Part shown: in pieces, positions 52,563 through 63,074 of the stretch
How positions within the stretch are numbered: the stretch's first letter is position 1
Layout: the number at the start of each line of letters is the position of its first letter
Origin: Acidithiobacillus acidisediminis
Lineage (GTDB): Bacteria; Pseudomonadota; Gammaproteobacteria; Acidithiobacillales; Acidithiobacillaceae
Direction of reading: 5' to 3'
NCBI RefSeq assembly: GCF_023277115.1
Contig: NZ_JALQCS010000001.1
Span: forward strand, 986,001-1,050,000
DNA: 64,000 bases
Made by a program: the position numbers and the translations under genes
Notes under the pieces: model-generated
The model's database searches: none
The model's input: only the letters and a program-made list of their open reading frames with translations
Told to the model about the DNA's origin: nothing

Positions 52563-55500
52563 TCACTCCCTGGTACTGCGGGCGGAAAGGTCATCAATCA
52601 CGGCAAGCAGGGCTTCGCAACGCTGCTGCCCGGCAGGAAAATCACGACGAATGCGCAAGCGATCCTGCCCCTCCAACTGATAGGTCTGGGATTCCTTTTG
52701 AATCTTGGCGATCAGGCGTTCGACTGGCAGATGATGTTGTTGCGCCAAGGTCAGACGGGCACCTTGGGGGCCCGCATCGATGGCGGCAATGCCGAGCTGC
52801 GCAGCGATGATGCGTAGATGGGTCTGACAGAGCAGGGTCCGCACAGCATCGGGAACCGGACCAAAGCGGTCTACCATTTCCACCAGGATCTCGCCGATCC
52901 CCACCACCTGACGCAGATTGGCAAGACGCTTGTACAGCTGCAGCCGTAACTGCACGTCGGGTAGATAGTCGGCGGGAATGAGTGCTGGGGTATTGAGATG
53001 GATTTGCGGGCCTTCCGCCTGCTTCTCCGCCAAGCTGTGGGGGTCCTTGCCAGCGCGGATGGCCGCTACGGCATCATTCAGCCATTCCATGAAGAGGGTA
53101 AAGCCTACTTCATCCATGTGGCCACTTTGGGCATCACCCAGAAGCTCACCCGCGCCGCGAATCTCCAGGTCATGGCTCGCAAGAGCAAATCCTACCCCCA
53201 GCTCTTCCAGGGACTGGATGGCATCGAGACGACGCTTGGCGTCGTCGGTCATCGCCCGAGGATCGGGGGTGAAGAGGTAACAGTATGCGCGCTGATGCCC
53301 GCGGCCCACGCGCCCGCGCAACTGGTGCAACTGGGCCAGACCAAAGCGGTCGGCGCGATCGATGAGCATGGTATTGGCGTGCGGATTGTCGATACCCGAC
53401 TCGATGATGGTGGTACAGAGCAGCAGATCGAAGCGCTGGTGATAAAAATCTAGCATCACCGCTTCGAGCTCCGCCTCCGCCATCTGTCCGTGGGCGATAC
53501 GGATGCGCGCCTCGGGAAGCAGTCGTTGCAGGATCTTGGCACTACGCTCGATGTCGCGAACCTCATTGTGCAGATAATAAATCTGTCCGCCGCGATGGAG
53601 CTCGCGCTGACAGGCCTCGCGGGTGATTTCCTCGGCAAATTCCTGTACGAAGGTACGCACCGGCTGGCGCCGCTGCGGCGGTGTGGCGATCAGCGACAGG
53701 TCGCGCAGACCGGCCAGAGACAGATTCAGGGTGCGGGGAATGGGCGTGGCAGTCAGGGTCAGGACATCCACCGCGCTGCGCAGGGCCTTGATCTTTTCCT
53801 TGTGGCGCACGCCAAAACGATGTTCTTCATCGAGGATCAAGAGCCCCAGGTCGGCAAACCGTACGTCGCCCTGGAGGAGACGATGGGTGCCAATGAGGAT
53901 CTGAATCTTTCCCGCCGCGCTGTCTTCCAGGATGGCGCTACGCTCCTTGCCCTTCTGAAAGCGCGAGAGCACGGCAACGCGAATGGGCAGACCGGCAAAG
54001 CGGTCGCGAAAGTTCTCGAAGTGTTGCTGGGCGAGGAGGGTGGTGGGTACGAGTACCGCCACCTGTGCGCCGGCATGGGCGACCAGGAATGCGGCGCGCA
54101 AGGCAACCTCCGTCTTGCCGAAGCCAACATCACCACAGACCAATCGATCCATGGGGTGCGGACGCTGTAGATCACTCAGTACCGCATCGATGGCGGCCTG
54201 CTGATCTGGCGTTTCCTCAAAGGGAAAGCGGGAGACGAAATCCCAATAAGCGTCATCGGGTGCGGGAAAGGCGCGACCGGCATGGGCGGCGCGGCGGGCG
54301 TAGAGATCCAGTAGTTCACTGGCGGCATCGATAGCCTTTTGCCGTGCCTTGGCCTTGGCCTTGCTCCAGCGGCTGTTGCCCAGGCGGGATAATTCCACCT
54401 CCTCGGAATTGCCAACAAAGCGACTGACGCGATCGAGTTGCTCGACGGGGACGTAAACCTTGGCATCCCCGGCGTAGGCAATGCTCATGTATTCGTTCAC
54501 GTCCCCTTGCGCCGCAAAGGGGGTGTCCAAGGCCAGGAATCGACCGACGCCATAATCCTCGTGCACGACGACGTCGCCAGGCTGCAGTTCGCCCAGATCG
54601 CGGAGCAGATTCTCCATGCTGCGCTGTCGCGCGCGACCGCCACGGCGCTGGGCGAAGACCCGATCCCCAAAGATCTGCGCCTCGGAAATCAGCGCCAGGT
54701 CGATGCGTCCGCGCTGGCTATGCAGCAGGCCACGCTCTAGGGGTGCCACGGCGAGGCGCACTCGTGCTTCGCCACTACGGAGCTCTGACCAGTCTCGTAT
54801 CCGCTGGTGCACAAAACCGAGCCGCTGCAAATGCTCGCCCAAGGCCTCGGCGCGTCCCGCAGACTCCGCCGCGACCACCACCCGCGCCTCCGCCGGCAAG
54901 TCCTGCAAAAACCGTTCGAGTCCGCGCAGGGGATTTTCGTTGCTGCCCTGCAAGGAGGGAGGTGCCAAGAAACCCTGGGCGCCTCCTTCTGCCTGGTCCT
55001 GGAGCACGATCTGCGGATAGGCCGCCATGCGCTCCTGCCAGCTCTGCGCATCCAGCAGCAGCTCATCCGGACCCAGGATGGGATGGGTCCGATCGCTGGA
55101 GCGTTCCGCAAAACGCTCCGCCCAATCCTCGCGCAAGCGCTGGGTCGCCGCGAGGAGTCCGCTACTCTGCACGACGATGGTATCGCGCGGCAGGTAATGG
55201 CTGAGGTCTCCACAGGCCTCGTAGAACAGGGGGAGATATTGTTCCGCACCGGCCGGGACCTGATTGCGGCTGGCCGCACGATAGACCTCCGCCTGCTGCG
55301 GGTCACCACTGAAACGGGCGCGGAACTGGGCGCGAAAGCGTTGTAGATCCTCATGGGAGGTGGGGATTTCCCGCGCCGGGAGCAATTCGACCCGCTCTAC
55401 CTTATCCAGGCTGCGTTGCGACTCTGGATCGAAGGCGCGGATGCTGTCGATGCTGTCACCAAATAATTCAATGCGGTAGGGGAGGGGGCTGCCACTGGGA

Positions 55501-56012
55501 AAAATATCGATGATGCCGCCACGCCAGGCAATTTCCCCCGCCTCCGATACCTCGCTGACAGTTTGGTAGCCGGCGTCGATGGCGCGTTGCCGGAAGCTGT
55601 CCAAGTCCAGGCTTGCCCCAACGTGCAACCACAGGGCGTGGCGGTCGAGGTGACTCGGGGGGGGGAGGAGCTGCAAGGCAGCGGCCATGGGGGCGATGAT
55701 CAAACTGCGCCATTGCGGCATGCTCGCCAGGGCAGCTAGCCGCGCGGTACTGATCTCCGCCGGTGGATTCATCCGATCGTAGGGCAGCACCTCACGGTCA
55801 GGAAAGACCAGGGGGCTGGGCAAATCCGCCGCAAAAAACTGCCATTCGCGCTGCCATTCTTCAATCTCTCGACTCGCGCCAACGAGCAAGAGTATTGGGC
55901 GCTGCCACTGGCGCTGTAGCGCTGCAAGCAGCAGCGTCTGGGCAGCGCCGGGAGTGGAAGGGAGAGCCGTTGTTTTTCCGGGTTGTGGGACCAGTGACCC
56001 GAGCCAATCCAT
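52563..56012 (-). CDS. mfd: Transcription-repair coupling factor Mfd
   Basis: A 1149-residue protein from the ATG at 56012 (MDWLGSLVPQPGK); a GTG at 56048 is an alternative and neither has a clear ribosome binding site. UvrB-like N-terminal region with PFPDREVLPYDRM-type sequence, the RNA-polymerase-interaction domain near GDVVVHEDYGVGRFLALDT, and RecG-like helicase motifs: CGDVGFGKTEVALRAAF, LLILDEEHRFGV, LTATPIPRTLNLSL, GRGHQRAYCYL. It removes stalled RNA polymerase at lesions and recruits UvrA, complementing the photolyases of this genome. Confidence 0.95.
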   Translation of the reverse strand: MDWLGSLVPQPGKTTALPSTPGAAQTLLLAALQRQWQRPILLLVGASREIEEWQREWQFFAADLPSPLVFPDREVLPYDRMNPPAEISTARLAALASMPQWRSLIIAPMAAALQLLPPPSHLDRHALWLHVGASLDLDSFRQRAIDAGYQTVSEVSEAGEIAWRGGIIDIFPSGSPLPYRIELFGDSIDSIRAFDPESQRSLDKVERVELLPAREIPTSHEDLQRFRAQFRARFSGDPQQAEVYRAASRNQVPAGAEQYLPLFYEACGDLSHYLPRDTIVVQSSGLLAATQRLREDWAERFAERSSDRTHPILGPDELLLDAQSWQERMAAYPQIVLQDQAEGGAQGFLAPPSLQGSNENPLRGLERFLQDLPAEARVVVAAESAGRAEALGEHLQRLGFVHQRIRDWSELRSGEARVRLAVAPLERGLLHSQRGRIDLALISEAQIFGDRVFAQRRGGRARQRSMENLLRDLGELQPGDVVVHEDYGVGRFLALDTPFAAQGDVNEYMSIAYAGDAKVYVPVEQLDRVSRFVGNSEEVELSRLGNSRWSKAKAKARQKAIDAASELLDLYARRAAHAGRAFPAPDDAYWDFVSRFPFEETPDQQAAIDAVLSDLQRPHPMDRLVCGDVGFGKTEVALRAAFLVAHAGAQVAVLVPTTLLAQQHFENFRDRFAGLPIRVAVLSRFQKGKERSAILEDSAAGKIQILIGTHRLLQGDVRFADLGLLILDEEHRFGVRHKEKIKALRSAVDVLTLTATPIPRTLNLSLAGLRDLSLIATPPQRRQPVRTFVQEFAEEITREACQRELHRGGQIYYLHNEVRDIERSAKILQRLLPEARIRIAHGQMAEAELEAVMLDFYHQRFDLLLCTTIIESGIDNPHANTMLIDRADRFGLAQLHQLRGRVGRGHQRAYCYLFTPDPRAMTDDAKRRLDAIQSLEELGVGFALASHDLEIRGAGELLGDAQSGHMDEVGFTLFMEWLNDAVAAIRAGKDPHSLAEKQAEGPQIHLNTPALIPADYLPDVQLRLQLYKRLANLRQVVGIGEILVEMVDRFGPVPDAVRTLLCQTHLRIIAAQLGIAAIDAGPQGARLTLAQQHHLPVERLIAKIQKESQTYQLEGQDRLRIRRDFPAGQQRCEALLAVIDDLSARSTRE

Positions 56013-56125
56013 CAGCAAGATGTGAGATCCTTGATTGCGGAAGCGCACAGTCTATGCAGGGGCGAAGAAAACTGCAAAAGTCGAGACGACTCAGGTATGC
56101 TCTGGCAGCAGCCAGGAGAAAGACT

Positions 56126-56833
56126 ATGGAGCAAGTTTGGGCGTTGATCCCTGCCGGTGGCCGCGGGCAGCGCTTTGGTGGGGCAGTTGCCAAGCAATAT
56201 TTGCAGCTACAGGGGCGCCCGGTCTTGGCGCATGCCCTGCAGCCTTTCTTGGGCGAAGCCCGTATTCGCGGCGTGCAGCTCGTTTTGCCCGGTGACGATC
56301 TGGCAACGGGGGCGTGGCACGAGTTGCTCGGGGCGCAAAGCGAGACCTTCTTGCCTCCCGTCGTTGGCGGCGCGGAGCGCCAGGACTCCGTGCGCAATGG
56401 CTTGCTCGCCTTACTCGAACAGGGCGCGCTGCCTGCCGATTGGGTTCTGGTCCACGATGCCGCACGCCCCTGTTTGCAACGGGCCGATCTGCACGCCCTC
56501 CTAGATGCCCTGCCAACAGCGAGTCAAGGGGCTTTGCTGGCCGTGCCGGTGGCGGATACCTTGAAGCGGGCAGAGGGTGATCACGCGGTGGCGACAGTGG
56601 ATCGGCGCCAGCTCTGGCGCGCGCTCACCCCCCAGGCCTTCCCCATCGGTGCCCTGCTCGAGGCCCTCGATGCGGCGCGACAGCAGGCCATAACCATCAC
56701 CGACGAAGCCTCGGCCCTGGAACGCCGCGGCTGGCGCCCGCGCCTAGTGCTGGGGCATGCCGACAACATCAAGATCACCTACCCTGAGGATCTGCCCCTG
56801 GCCGAGGCCATCCTCGCCGTCCGCAAGGCATAG
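56126..56833 (+). CDS. ispD: 2-C-methyl-D-erythritol 4-phosphate cytidylyltransferase
   Basis: A 235-residue enzyme of the MEP isoprenoid pathway. Nucleotide loop LIPAGGRGQRFGG with following Lys-Gln, GGAERQDSVRNGL, VHDAARPCL, RRQLWRALTPQAFP and C-terminal NIKITYPEDLPLAEAIL. AGGAGAAAG precedes the ATG. Divergent from mfd and 9 bp before ispF. Confidence 0.95.
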   Translation: MEQVWALIPAGGRGQRFGGAVAKQYLQLQGRPVLAHALQPFLGEARIRGVQLVLPGDDLATGAWHELLGAQSETFLPPVVGGAERQDSVRNGLLALLEQGALPADWVLVHDAARPCLQRADLHALLDALPTASQGALLAVPVADTLKRAEGDHAVATVDRRQLWRALTPQAFPIGALLEALDAARQQAITITDEASALERRGWRPRLVLGHADNIKITYPEDLPLAEAILAVRKA

Positions 56834-56842
56834 GAGAAGAGC

Positions 56843-57322
56843 ATGGATTTTCGCATTGGACAGGGTTTTGATGTGCATGCCTTGGTGGCGGACCGCCCCT
56901 TGATCCTTGGTGGCGTAGAGGTGCCTTACGCCCTGGGTCTGGCAGGACACTCCGATGCCGATGTCCTCATCCATGCCATTTGCGACGCCCTGTTGGGCGC
57001 TTTGGCCCTGGGCGACATTGGCAAGCATTTTCCCGATACCGATCCGCGCTACGCCGGTGCCGATTCCCGCGTCTTGTTGCGCCATTGTCGGACACTCGTG
57101 GGCAAGCAGGGGTATCGGATTGCGAATGTCGATAGCACCCTGATTTGTCAGCGGCCCAAATTGGCCCCCCATATTCCGCAAATGCGCGAATACCTGGCTG
57201 CCGATCTGGAACTCCCCATTGCCGCTATGAGTGTCAAGGCGACGACAACGGAACAGCTGGGCTTTGCCGGTCGGGGGGAAGGTATCGCCGCGCAAGCCAT
57301 CTGCCTCGTGCAACGTGGCTGA
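56843..57322 (+). CDS. ispF: 2-C-methyl-D-erythritol 2,4-cyclodiphosphate synthase
   Basis: A 159-residue trimeric zinc enzyme: [45 protein letters not shown] and the C-terminal [21 protein letters not shown]. Acts two steps after IspD. Its stop overlaps the truD start by 8 bp. Confidence 0.96.
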   Translation: MDFRIGQGFDVHALVADRPLILGGVEVPYALGLAGHSDADVLIHAICDALLGALALGDIGKHFPDTDPRYAGADSRVLLRHCRTLVGKQGYRIANVDSTLICQRPKLAPHIPQMREYLAADLELPIAAMSVKATTTEQLGFAGRGEGIAAQAICLVQRG

Positions 57323-58376
57323 GCTACCGGAACGCCTTTACCCGCCGCTTGGGCTAGAACGCCCCTCGGCCCGGTTCCACCCCTCTCCGAGCCATTTTTT
57401 CGTCGAAGAAGTCCTTCCCTTTGCCGCCGATGGGGAGGGAGACCATGCTTGGCTCTGGGTAGAGAAAACGCAGCGGAATACCGAAGAAGTGGCACGTCTG
57501 CTGGCGCGTTTTGCGGGTGTTGCGGCACGGGACGTGGGCTATGCCGGCTTGAAGGATTATCACGCCACTACGCGGCAAGCGTTCACCATCCCCCTGCTGG
57601 GTCAGCCAGAGCCGGATTGGGCGCGGTTTGATGACCGTGGCGTGTCTCTGCTCGCCGTCAGTCGCCATCGGCGAAAACTGCGCCGCGGCGTCCATCGTGG
57701 CAATCGCTTTCGCGTGCATCTGCAGGGCGCCGGGGATCCCTCGCATTGGGAGGCCGCATTCACGCTACTCCAGCGTCAGGGCTTCCCCAATTATTTTGGG
57801 TCACAACGCTTTGGTCGCGACAATTTGCAGGCGGCGGGGAGGATGCTCCGAAGCGGCCGCCGCGGGCGTATGCCCCATCATCTGCGCGCATTGTTCTGGT
57901 CTGCGGCGCGATCCGCATTGTTCAATCTTGTGTTGACGGAGCGGGTATGCCGCGGCGACTGGACACAGATCCTGCCGGGGGAGTTGGTCCAGCTGGCGGG
58001 AACCCATAGTCAGTTTCTTGCCCAGGCGGAGGAGCTGGCGTCTTTGCAGGAACGTGCCGATGCCTGGGATCTGCATCCTACCGGGCCGTTACCGGGTCGG
58101 GGTGGCAGTCAGCCGCAGGGGCAGGCCGCCGAGCTGGAGCAGCAGGTTTTGGACGCTTGGTCGGGTACCGAGGATTCTCCGGGCAACGGTAGCGCCTGGG
58201 CCGAAGCCTTGGCGGCGCAGGGGTTGGACGCCGCCCGTCGCGCCTTGCGCTGTCGCCCCGAGGAGGTCGTTGTGCAGGAGGCCCAGGAGAGGGAGATGGT
58301 GTTGGAGTTTTTTCTGCCCCAAGGTTCCTACGCCACCGTCCTGCTCGAGGCGATGGGGGTCGAGATCGTTTCGTGA
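57315..58376 (+). CDS. truD: tRNA pseudouridine-13 synthase
   Basis: The GTG at 57315 inside ispF (8 bp overlap) gives 353 residues. TruD marks: the catalytic Asp loop [39 protein letters not shown] and the C-terminal [18 protein letters not shown]. It modifies U13 of tRNA-Glu. ispD-ispF-truD is a standard gammaproteobacterial cluster. Confidence 0.93.
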   Translation: MAELPERLYPPLGLERPSARFHPSPSHFFVEEVLPFAADGEGDHAWLWVEKTQRNTEEVARLLARFAGVAARDVGYAGLKDYHATTRQAFTIPLLGQPEPDWARFDDRGVSLLAVSRHRRKLRRGVHRGNRFRVHLQGAGDPSHWEAAFTLLQRQGFPNYFGSQRFGRDNLQAAGRMLRSGRRGRMPHHLRALFWSAARSALFNLVLTERVCRGDWTQILPGELVQLAGTHSQFLAQAEELASLQERADAWDLHPTGPLPGRGGSQPQGQAAELEQQVLDAWSGTEDSPGNGSAWAEALAAQGLDAARRALRCRPEEVVVQEAQEREMVLEFFLPQGSYATVLLEAMGVEIVS

Positions 58377-58459
58377 TCCAAAGCCCTTGTTCCGAATAAG
58401 TACATACTTTACGATAAACTACTACCGAAATGTAGAATGATCTGCTGGGAAGGGAGACT

Positions 58460-58900
58460 ATGAAAAACCACGTGACCATTGGGCGTTTGGCGCGCGAGGC
58501 GGGGCTGGCAGCCGAGACCCTGCGCTATTATGAACGAATCGGCCTGATTCAGCCGATACAGCGTACACAATCCAACTATCGTCTCTATGACGATGAGGCG
58601 GAGGCGCGCCTGCGTTTTATCCGCCGGGCGCAGAACCTGGGCTTTTCCCTCGCGGAGGTGAAGGAATTGCTCGACATCAGCGGCCGGCCGGAGAACGACA
58701 TGGGCGCGGTGAAGCAAATTGCCGAAGGCAAGATTGTGGATATCGAGGAAAAGATCGCCGACTTGCAGCGCATGCGCTCAGCTTTACAGCGTGTCAGTGA
58801 GCGTTGTCCTGGGCACGGCTCGGTCGAGGGTTGCCCGATTCTTGCCTCCCTTGCGGGCGTGGAGAACGACACCGCTGTGCTCCAAGCGCAAGCGCGCTAA
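58460..58900 (+). CDS. MerR-family metal-responsive regulator
   Basis: A 146-residue regulator: N-terminal HTH TIGRLAREAGLAAETLRYYERIGL, LRFIRRAQNLGFSLAEVKELL, long coiled-coil helix and a C-terminal metal-binding loop CPGHGSVEGC like CueR/ZntR proteins (two Cys, 8 residues between). The residue that separates Cu(I) sensors (Ser) from Zn/Pb sensors (Cys) at the start of the dimer helix is neither here (PENDMGAVKQ), so the metal cannot be assigned. No transporter gene is adjacent. Confidence 0.82.
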   Translation: MKNHVTIGRLAREAGLAAETLRYYERIGLIQPIQRTQSNYRLYDDEAEARLRFIRRAQNLGFSLAEVKELLDISGRPENDMGAVKQIAEGKIVDIEEKIADLQRMRSALQRVSERCPGHGSVEGCPILASLAGVENDTAVLQAQAR

Positions 58901-58906
58901 GCCCAG

Positions 58907-59488
58907 CTAGTCGCGCGGCTCGCCGAGCAGGACGCGCAGAGCCCCCGAGCCCCCTTCGGTGGGGCGGGCCGGGGCAAACGCCAGCACTTCGCGGTGGCGC
59001 TGCAGCCAGTGCCCAACCAGGCGCTTCAGCACGGGTACCTGGCCCGGGGAACCATAGCCTTTGCCATGCACGATCCGTACACAGGTCCAGCGCTGGCGGC
59101 GCGCCTCCAGCAGGAATCCGCCAACCGCCGCACGGGCCTCGTCCGCTCGCAATCCGTGCAGATCGAGATCGGCCTGAATACGGATCTTGCCGCGGCGAAG
59201 ATCGCGCAGCCGCCTTTCTGGCAGGCCAGGGCGCAAATAGATCCACTCGTCCCCGGTCCACCAATCGCTTTCCTCCTCATGGCCCCTGGCGAGATCAGCG
59301 AGCACCGCGAGATCGTCGGCCAAGGTAGATTGTGCTACCGGTCGCGGGGGGGGCGGGCGTGAAGGCGGTGCAGGCGCCGCAAGGGGATGAACATCCCCTA
59401 CAGCGGCACGAAATTCAGCGCGCTCCTCTTCCCCCAGGAGTGGCCCAAGTGGCCCCTGCTGCTGCGAGTGCTTGCGACGCTGTGGCAC
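58907..59488 (-). CDS. Smr-domain protein
   Basis: A 193-residue protein starting at GTG 59488, 3 bp after trxB. After a Pro-rich linker (APAPPSRPPPPRPVAQ) comes the Smr (MutS2 C-terminal) domain: LDLHGLRADEARAAVGGFL and RIVHGKGYGSPGQVPVLK, ending in GSGALRVLLGEPRD. Stand-alone Smr proteins are nucleases or RNA-associated proteins; the cellular role of this one is unknown. Confidence 0.85.
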   Translation of the reverse strand: MPQRRKHSQQQGPLGPLLGEEERAEFRAAVGDVHPLAAPAPPSRPPPPRPVAQSTLADDLAVLADLARGHEEESDWWTGDEWIYLRPGLPERRLRDLRRGKIRIQADLDLHGLRADEARAAVGGFLLEARRQRWTCVRIVHGKGYGSPGQVPVLKRLVGHWLQRHREVLAFAPARPTEGGSGALRVLLGEPRD

Positions 59489-59491
59489 GCA

Positions 59492-60490
<999 letters not shown>

Positions 60491-60498
60491 CTACCCGT

Positions 60499-60522
60499 CT
60501 GTCAGAGTCTCCTGTCAGAGTC
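60499..60522. repeat. Tandem pair of 11-bp repeats
   Basis: CTGTCAGAGTC occurs twice (60499-60509 and 60512-60522), 13 bp apart, in the gap between the oprB stop and the trxB start. It may be a regulator site for trxB or a small duplication. Confidence 0.6.
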
Positions 60523-60556
60523 CGACGGCGGAGAACGCCCCTTTGCTACGCGCCGA

Positions 60557-61747
60557 TCAACCGCGCAGGGCGTAGCGCCAACTGAGACGAACGATGGCTA
60601 CCAGGGCGTTGGGCAGCCTGCTGCTAGCGGCATTGGCGCCGGGGTTGACGATATATTGCAGGTCCGGGGCAATAGAGAGCCCGTACAGAAGCGGCTGCTT
60701 CCAGTTGATTTCCAAGCTGGTTTCTGCACCACTATCGCGCTGCCAGGCACGGGCCATGCCCAGGCTGAGGGTGCTGCCCGGAGAGGTGGGCAGAAAATGG
60801 CGCAGGCGTAGTCCGGCCCCCAAATAGGTATGGATGGGTGACACGGCGGCGGTGTTGGGGGCTGAGCCAGCCTGCACAAAGGCCCCCCAATCTGTCCCGG
60901 CGCTCTTCCAGCGGTACTCGCCAACGCCATAGAAGCCGCCTTGGCTGGGCGTAGCCCCGATGGCAATGTCCTGACTCAGATAGGGACCGTGCACCTGGCT
61001 GTAGTAGCCTCCGGCCTTCACGGTAAGCTGTCCTGGCCCAAGAGGCAGCGCCTCGTCCACTTCGCCATAGCTGATGACCCCATCACTCCCCCAGGGGCGT
61101 CGGAACGGATGCACCCCATCGGCACCAAAGACCCCTGCCAGGATGGTCGTCCCGCCCCAATGGCGAGCGACCATGAGCCCCAAGCTCGAGTACGGGTAGG
61201 TGGGGGTATAGGCAATATTGCCGGAGATGATGGGATTAATGCCCTGAGAAGGGTTAAACAGTTCCTCTGCCACGCCGATATCATCGAAATAATCATTGGG
61301 ATTGATGAGGCCGATGCGCGCTGTGTAAGTGCCTAAGGTCTGGCGATAATAGGCTTTATACAAGCGGGTTACATGGGCGTAGGCGGTGGTAAGGTTGGAA
61401 ACCCCCTGTACATCGCCCACATACAGGCCATCGGGGTTGCCACTGTTGGCCACCAAGCCTTCCACCAGGAAGAGCCCACCCGGCCACCAATCCGCCTTGC
61501 CCGTGTGCAGCGCCAAGGCGCCCTTCCACAGCCCCGCCGCCGTGCTGCCCTGAGCAAGGCCCCCGCTCAGGTTCGAGACGCTTTCCATATCCAGGTGATT
61601 GACGAGGGAGAGCCCCTGCTCCCAGGGTTGATGGGCGATCTCGGGGATGGAACGACCACTCGATGTTGCCCAGGCGTCATGGCTACCGAGCAGGCAGAGA
61701 AAAAGTGAGGCGGCGCGTAGTGCGGTGATCCGCGATGCATTGGGCAT
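60557..61747 (-). CDS. OprB-type carbohydrate-selective porin
   Basis: Start MPNASRITALRAA at 61747; 396 residues with a signal peptide cleaved after DAWA. The mature protein is a beta-barrel of the OprB family: GLYVGDVQGVSNL, WYQ-type aromatic turns, IGLINPNDYFDDIGVAEELFNPSQG, and a C-terminal strand ending SWRYALRG. It would form an outer-membrane channel, probably for sugars or other small solutes. The region 61748-61826 upstream holds no gene. Confidence 0.82.
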   Translation of the reverse strand: MPNASRITALRAASLFLCLLGSHDAWATSSGRSIPEIAHQPWEQGLSLVNHLDMESVSNLSGGLAQGSTAAGLWKGALALHTGKADWWPGGLFLVEGLVANSGNPDGLYVGDVQGVSNLTTAYAHVTRLYKAYYRQTLGTYTARIGLINPNDYFDDIGVAEELFNPSQGINPIISGNIAYTPTYPYSSLGLMVARHWGGTTILAGVFGADGVHPFRRPWGSDGVISYGEVDEALPLGPGQLTVKAGGYYSQVHGPYLSQDIAIGATPSQGGFYGVGEYRWKSAGTDWGAFVQAGSAPNTAAVSPIHTYLGAGLRLRHFLPTSPGSTLSLGMARAWQRDSGAETSLEINWKQPLLYGLSIAPDLQYIVNPGANAASSRLPNALVAIVRLSWRYALRG

Positions 61748-61826
61748 GGTCAGGCCTTTGGCGGTTTTCGCGAACAGTTGGCGGAGCGATGCTGGAGGAC
61801 ACCCTGGGTCTTCGGGCCGCTGATTT

Positions 61827-62069
61827 TCAACTTGAATGGGAGTTTGAGCGCAAACTTTCCAGCCGCTCGGCAAGCCACACCTTGATAATGGACTGTCGCG
61901 TTACGCCAAGCCTTCCGGCCTCACGATCCAGTGACTCAATCATCCAGGTAGGGAAATCCACATTAACGCGCCTCTGCTCCTGCATTACCCGTCTGCCCTT
62001 GGATAAATCCAGCGCAGAGGTAATATCCATTCCCTCGTCAAACTGCTCATCAAATAGTTTAGCTTTCAT
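61827..62069 (-). CDS. brnA: BrnA-type antitoxin
   Basis: I start at MKAKLFDEQFDEGMDIT (62069), 80 residues, overlapping brnT by 11 bp. The C-terminal half RVNVDFPTWMIESLDREAGRLGVTRQSIIKVWLAERL is a ribbon-helix-helix domain of the BrnA type. In BrnTA modules the antitoxin follows the toxin and represses the operon; the order here is as expected. Confidence 0.88.
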   Translation of the reverse strand: MKAKLFDEQFDEGMDITSALDLSKGRRVMQEQRRVNVDFPTWMIESLDREAGRLGVTRQSIIKVWLAERLESLRSNSHSS

Positions 62070-62322
62070 AGAGTGCAACCTCCTCGGTGCGTGAGCGGCG
62101 AACAGAAATGATTCGAATATTTGTCCCTCTATAGGTAATTACGGCTGACCAATGCTTTTCATGAATCAGTCCAATCACGAGGTATCTCGGCTCATCCTCT
62201 GTCTTTGCTGGAATCTCCAAAAGTCTTGGGTCATCCCATAAGACCTGAGCATCGTCAAAGCTGATGCCATGCTTAAGAAGATTGACCTGACTTTTCGTCT
62301 CGTCAAATTCAAAGGTGATCAT
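62059..62322 (-). CDS. brnT: BrnT-type ribonuclease toxin
   Basis: An 87-residue toxin: FEFDETKSQVNLLKHGISFDDA, WDDPRLLEI, YLVIGLIHEKHWSAVIT and RIISVRRSRTEEVALYE match the BrnT RelE-like ribonuclease family. The conserved C-terminal Arg and Tyr/His are present. The start codon lies inside a perfect palindrome that is the likely operator. Confidence 0.9.
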   Translation of the reverse strand: MITFEFDETKSQVNLLKHGISFDDAQVLWDDPRLLEIPAKTEDEPRYLVIGLIHEKHWSAVITYRGTNIRIISVRRSRTEEVALYES

Positions 62323-62342
62323 GGTATAAAAAATATACCATG
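62320..62342 (-). promoter_or_regulatory. Palindromic operator of brnTA
   Basis: CATGGTATA-N5-TATACCATG, perfect 9-bp arms with an A5 centre, overlapping the brnT start codon. The TATA in the arms probably includes the -10 box. Expected target of BrnA or the BrnTA complex. Confidence 0.75.
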
Positions 62343-62569
62343 ACTAACGGGGAGGCAAGCTGGGAGGGCCAAAATCGTGCAAGGATGCAGGCTATCAGCG
62401 GGCAAGCATCGTGCGTTGATGGGGCGCCACAGCCCGAGCACAAAGCGCAAATCTTCCTCCACCCGTTGCATTGCTGGCTAGGGCAGTGCCTTTTCGCGCA
62501 TGCTACTCGTCGTGCGTCCACATACAGAGCACCTTGACGACATGCTCAGGCTCCAGACTGCATAGACAA

Positions 62570-62880
62570 CTAATCCGGGCTTAGGCATTCAACACTGGTC
62601 AGTTGCTCGATGGTGGCCTGCCGGAACCATGGTAACTCGGAAAACGGCAAAGCGAGCAGCGCATCGAGGAACGCAACCGCATCTTCGACGGGCGTAGGCA
62701 CCTGGATGATCTTGGGACTGGTCACCAGCCGCAGAAAGCTGGCGAGCACTATGGGCATCAGTGTGAAAAGTGCGCCCGTGCTTGCGCTTCCCAGTGACTC
62801 TTCAAGCCATTTGCGCGCGGTCAGATGATGCGGTTAATCGGTACGCGACGCCGCCCCCAAGACGTTGACGTCAGGCGCCA
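62570..62880 (-). pseudogene. VapC-like PIN-domain toxin, broken
   Basis: Reading from the ATG at 62880 the frame gives MAPDVNVLGAASRTD, then a TAA at 62833-62835, then PHHLTARKWLEESLGSASTG and MPIVLASFLRLVTSP in the same frame. Together these match PIN toxins starting MxPDVNVLVAA-R-DHPHH-A--WL and continuing LASFLRLVTNP. So an in-frame stop replaces a residue of the active-site region, and the C-terminal part (after WFRQATIEQL) no longer looks like the PIN end. The toxin should be non-functional. Sequencing error cannot be excluded. Confidence 0.75.
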
Positions 62881-63045
62881 TCGTCCAGGGCCTTGAGTAG
62901 GGAATTATTGCTTAGTGGATCCACCCCTACCACCAAGCCGCCGCGGCCTTTGAAGACAGGCAAACGGACTCTTTCGGGTTTCACCGCCCCCGATCTGGCG
63001 CGCAAATGACCCAAGCACTCTTGGCGCGCTGGGCATTCACTGGCG
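62870..63045 (-). pseudogene. Remnant of a VapB-like antitoxin
   Basis: An open stretch ends LPVFKGRGGLVVGVDPLSNN-SLLKALDDGA and stops at TGA 62870-62872, overlapping the toxin start by 11 bp. The C-terminus matches RHH antitoxins that precede PIN toxins, but the N-terminal ribbon-helix-helix cannot be found with a start codon. Confidence 0.6.
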
Positions 63046-63074
63046 GGGACACCGCCGAGCAGTTTGGTTCTGAT

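Noticed and set aside
58377-58459. LitR-type operator before the MerR metal sensor (GTACATACTTTAC)
   Set aside because: Only part of the element matches and there is no second 11-bp unit; the gene is not in the light region.
61748-61826. A further attC site between oprB and brnA
   Set aside because: No RYYYAAC/GTTRRRY pair or hairpin could be found, so the left end of the array is not defined.
62580-62600. ATTCAAC near 62587 as an attC core box
   Set aside because: It lies inside the vapC reading frame, has no partner GTTRRRY box at a suitable distance and no hairpin.
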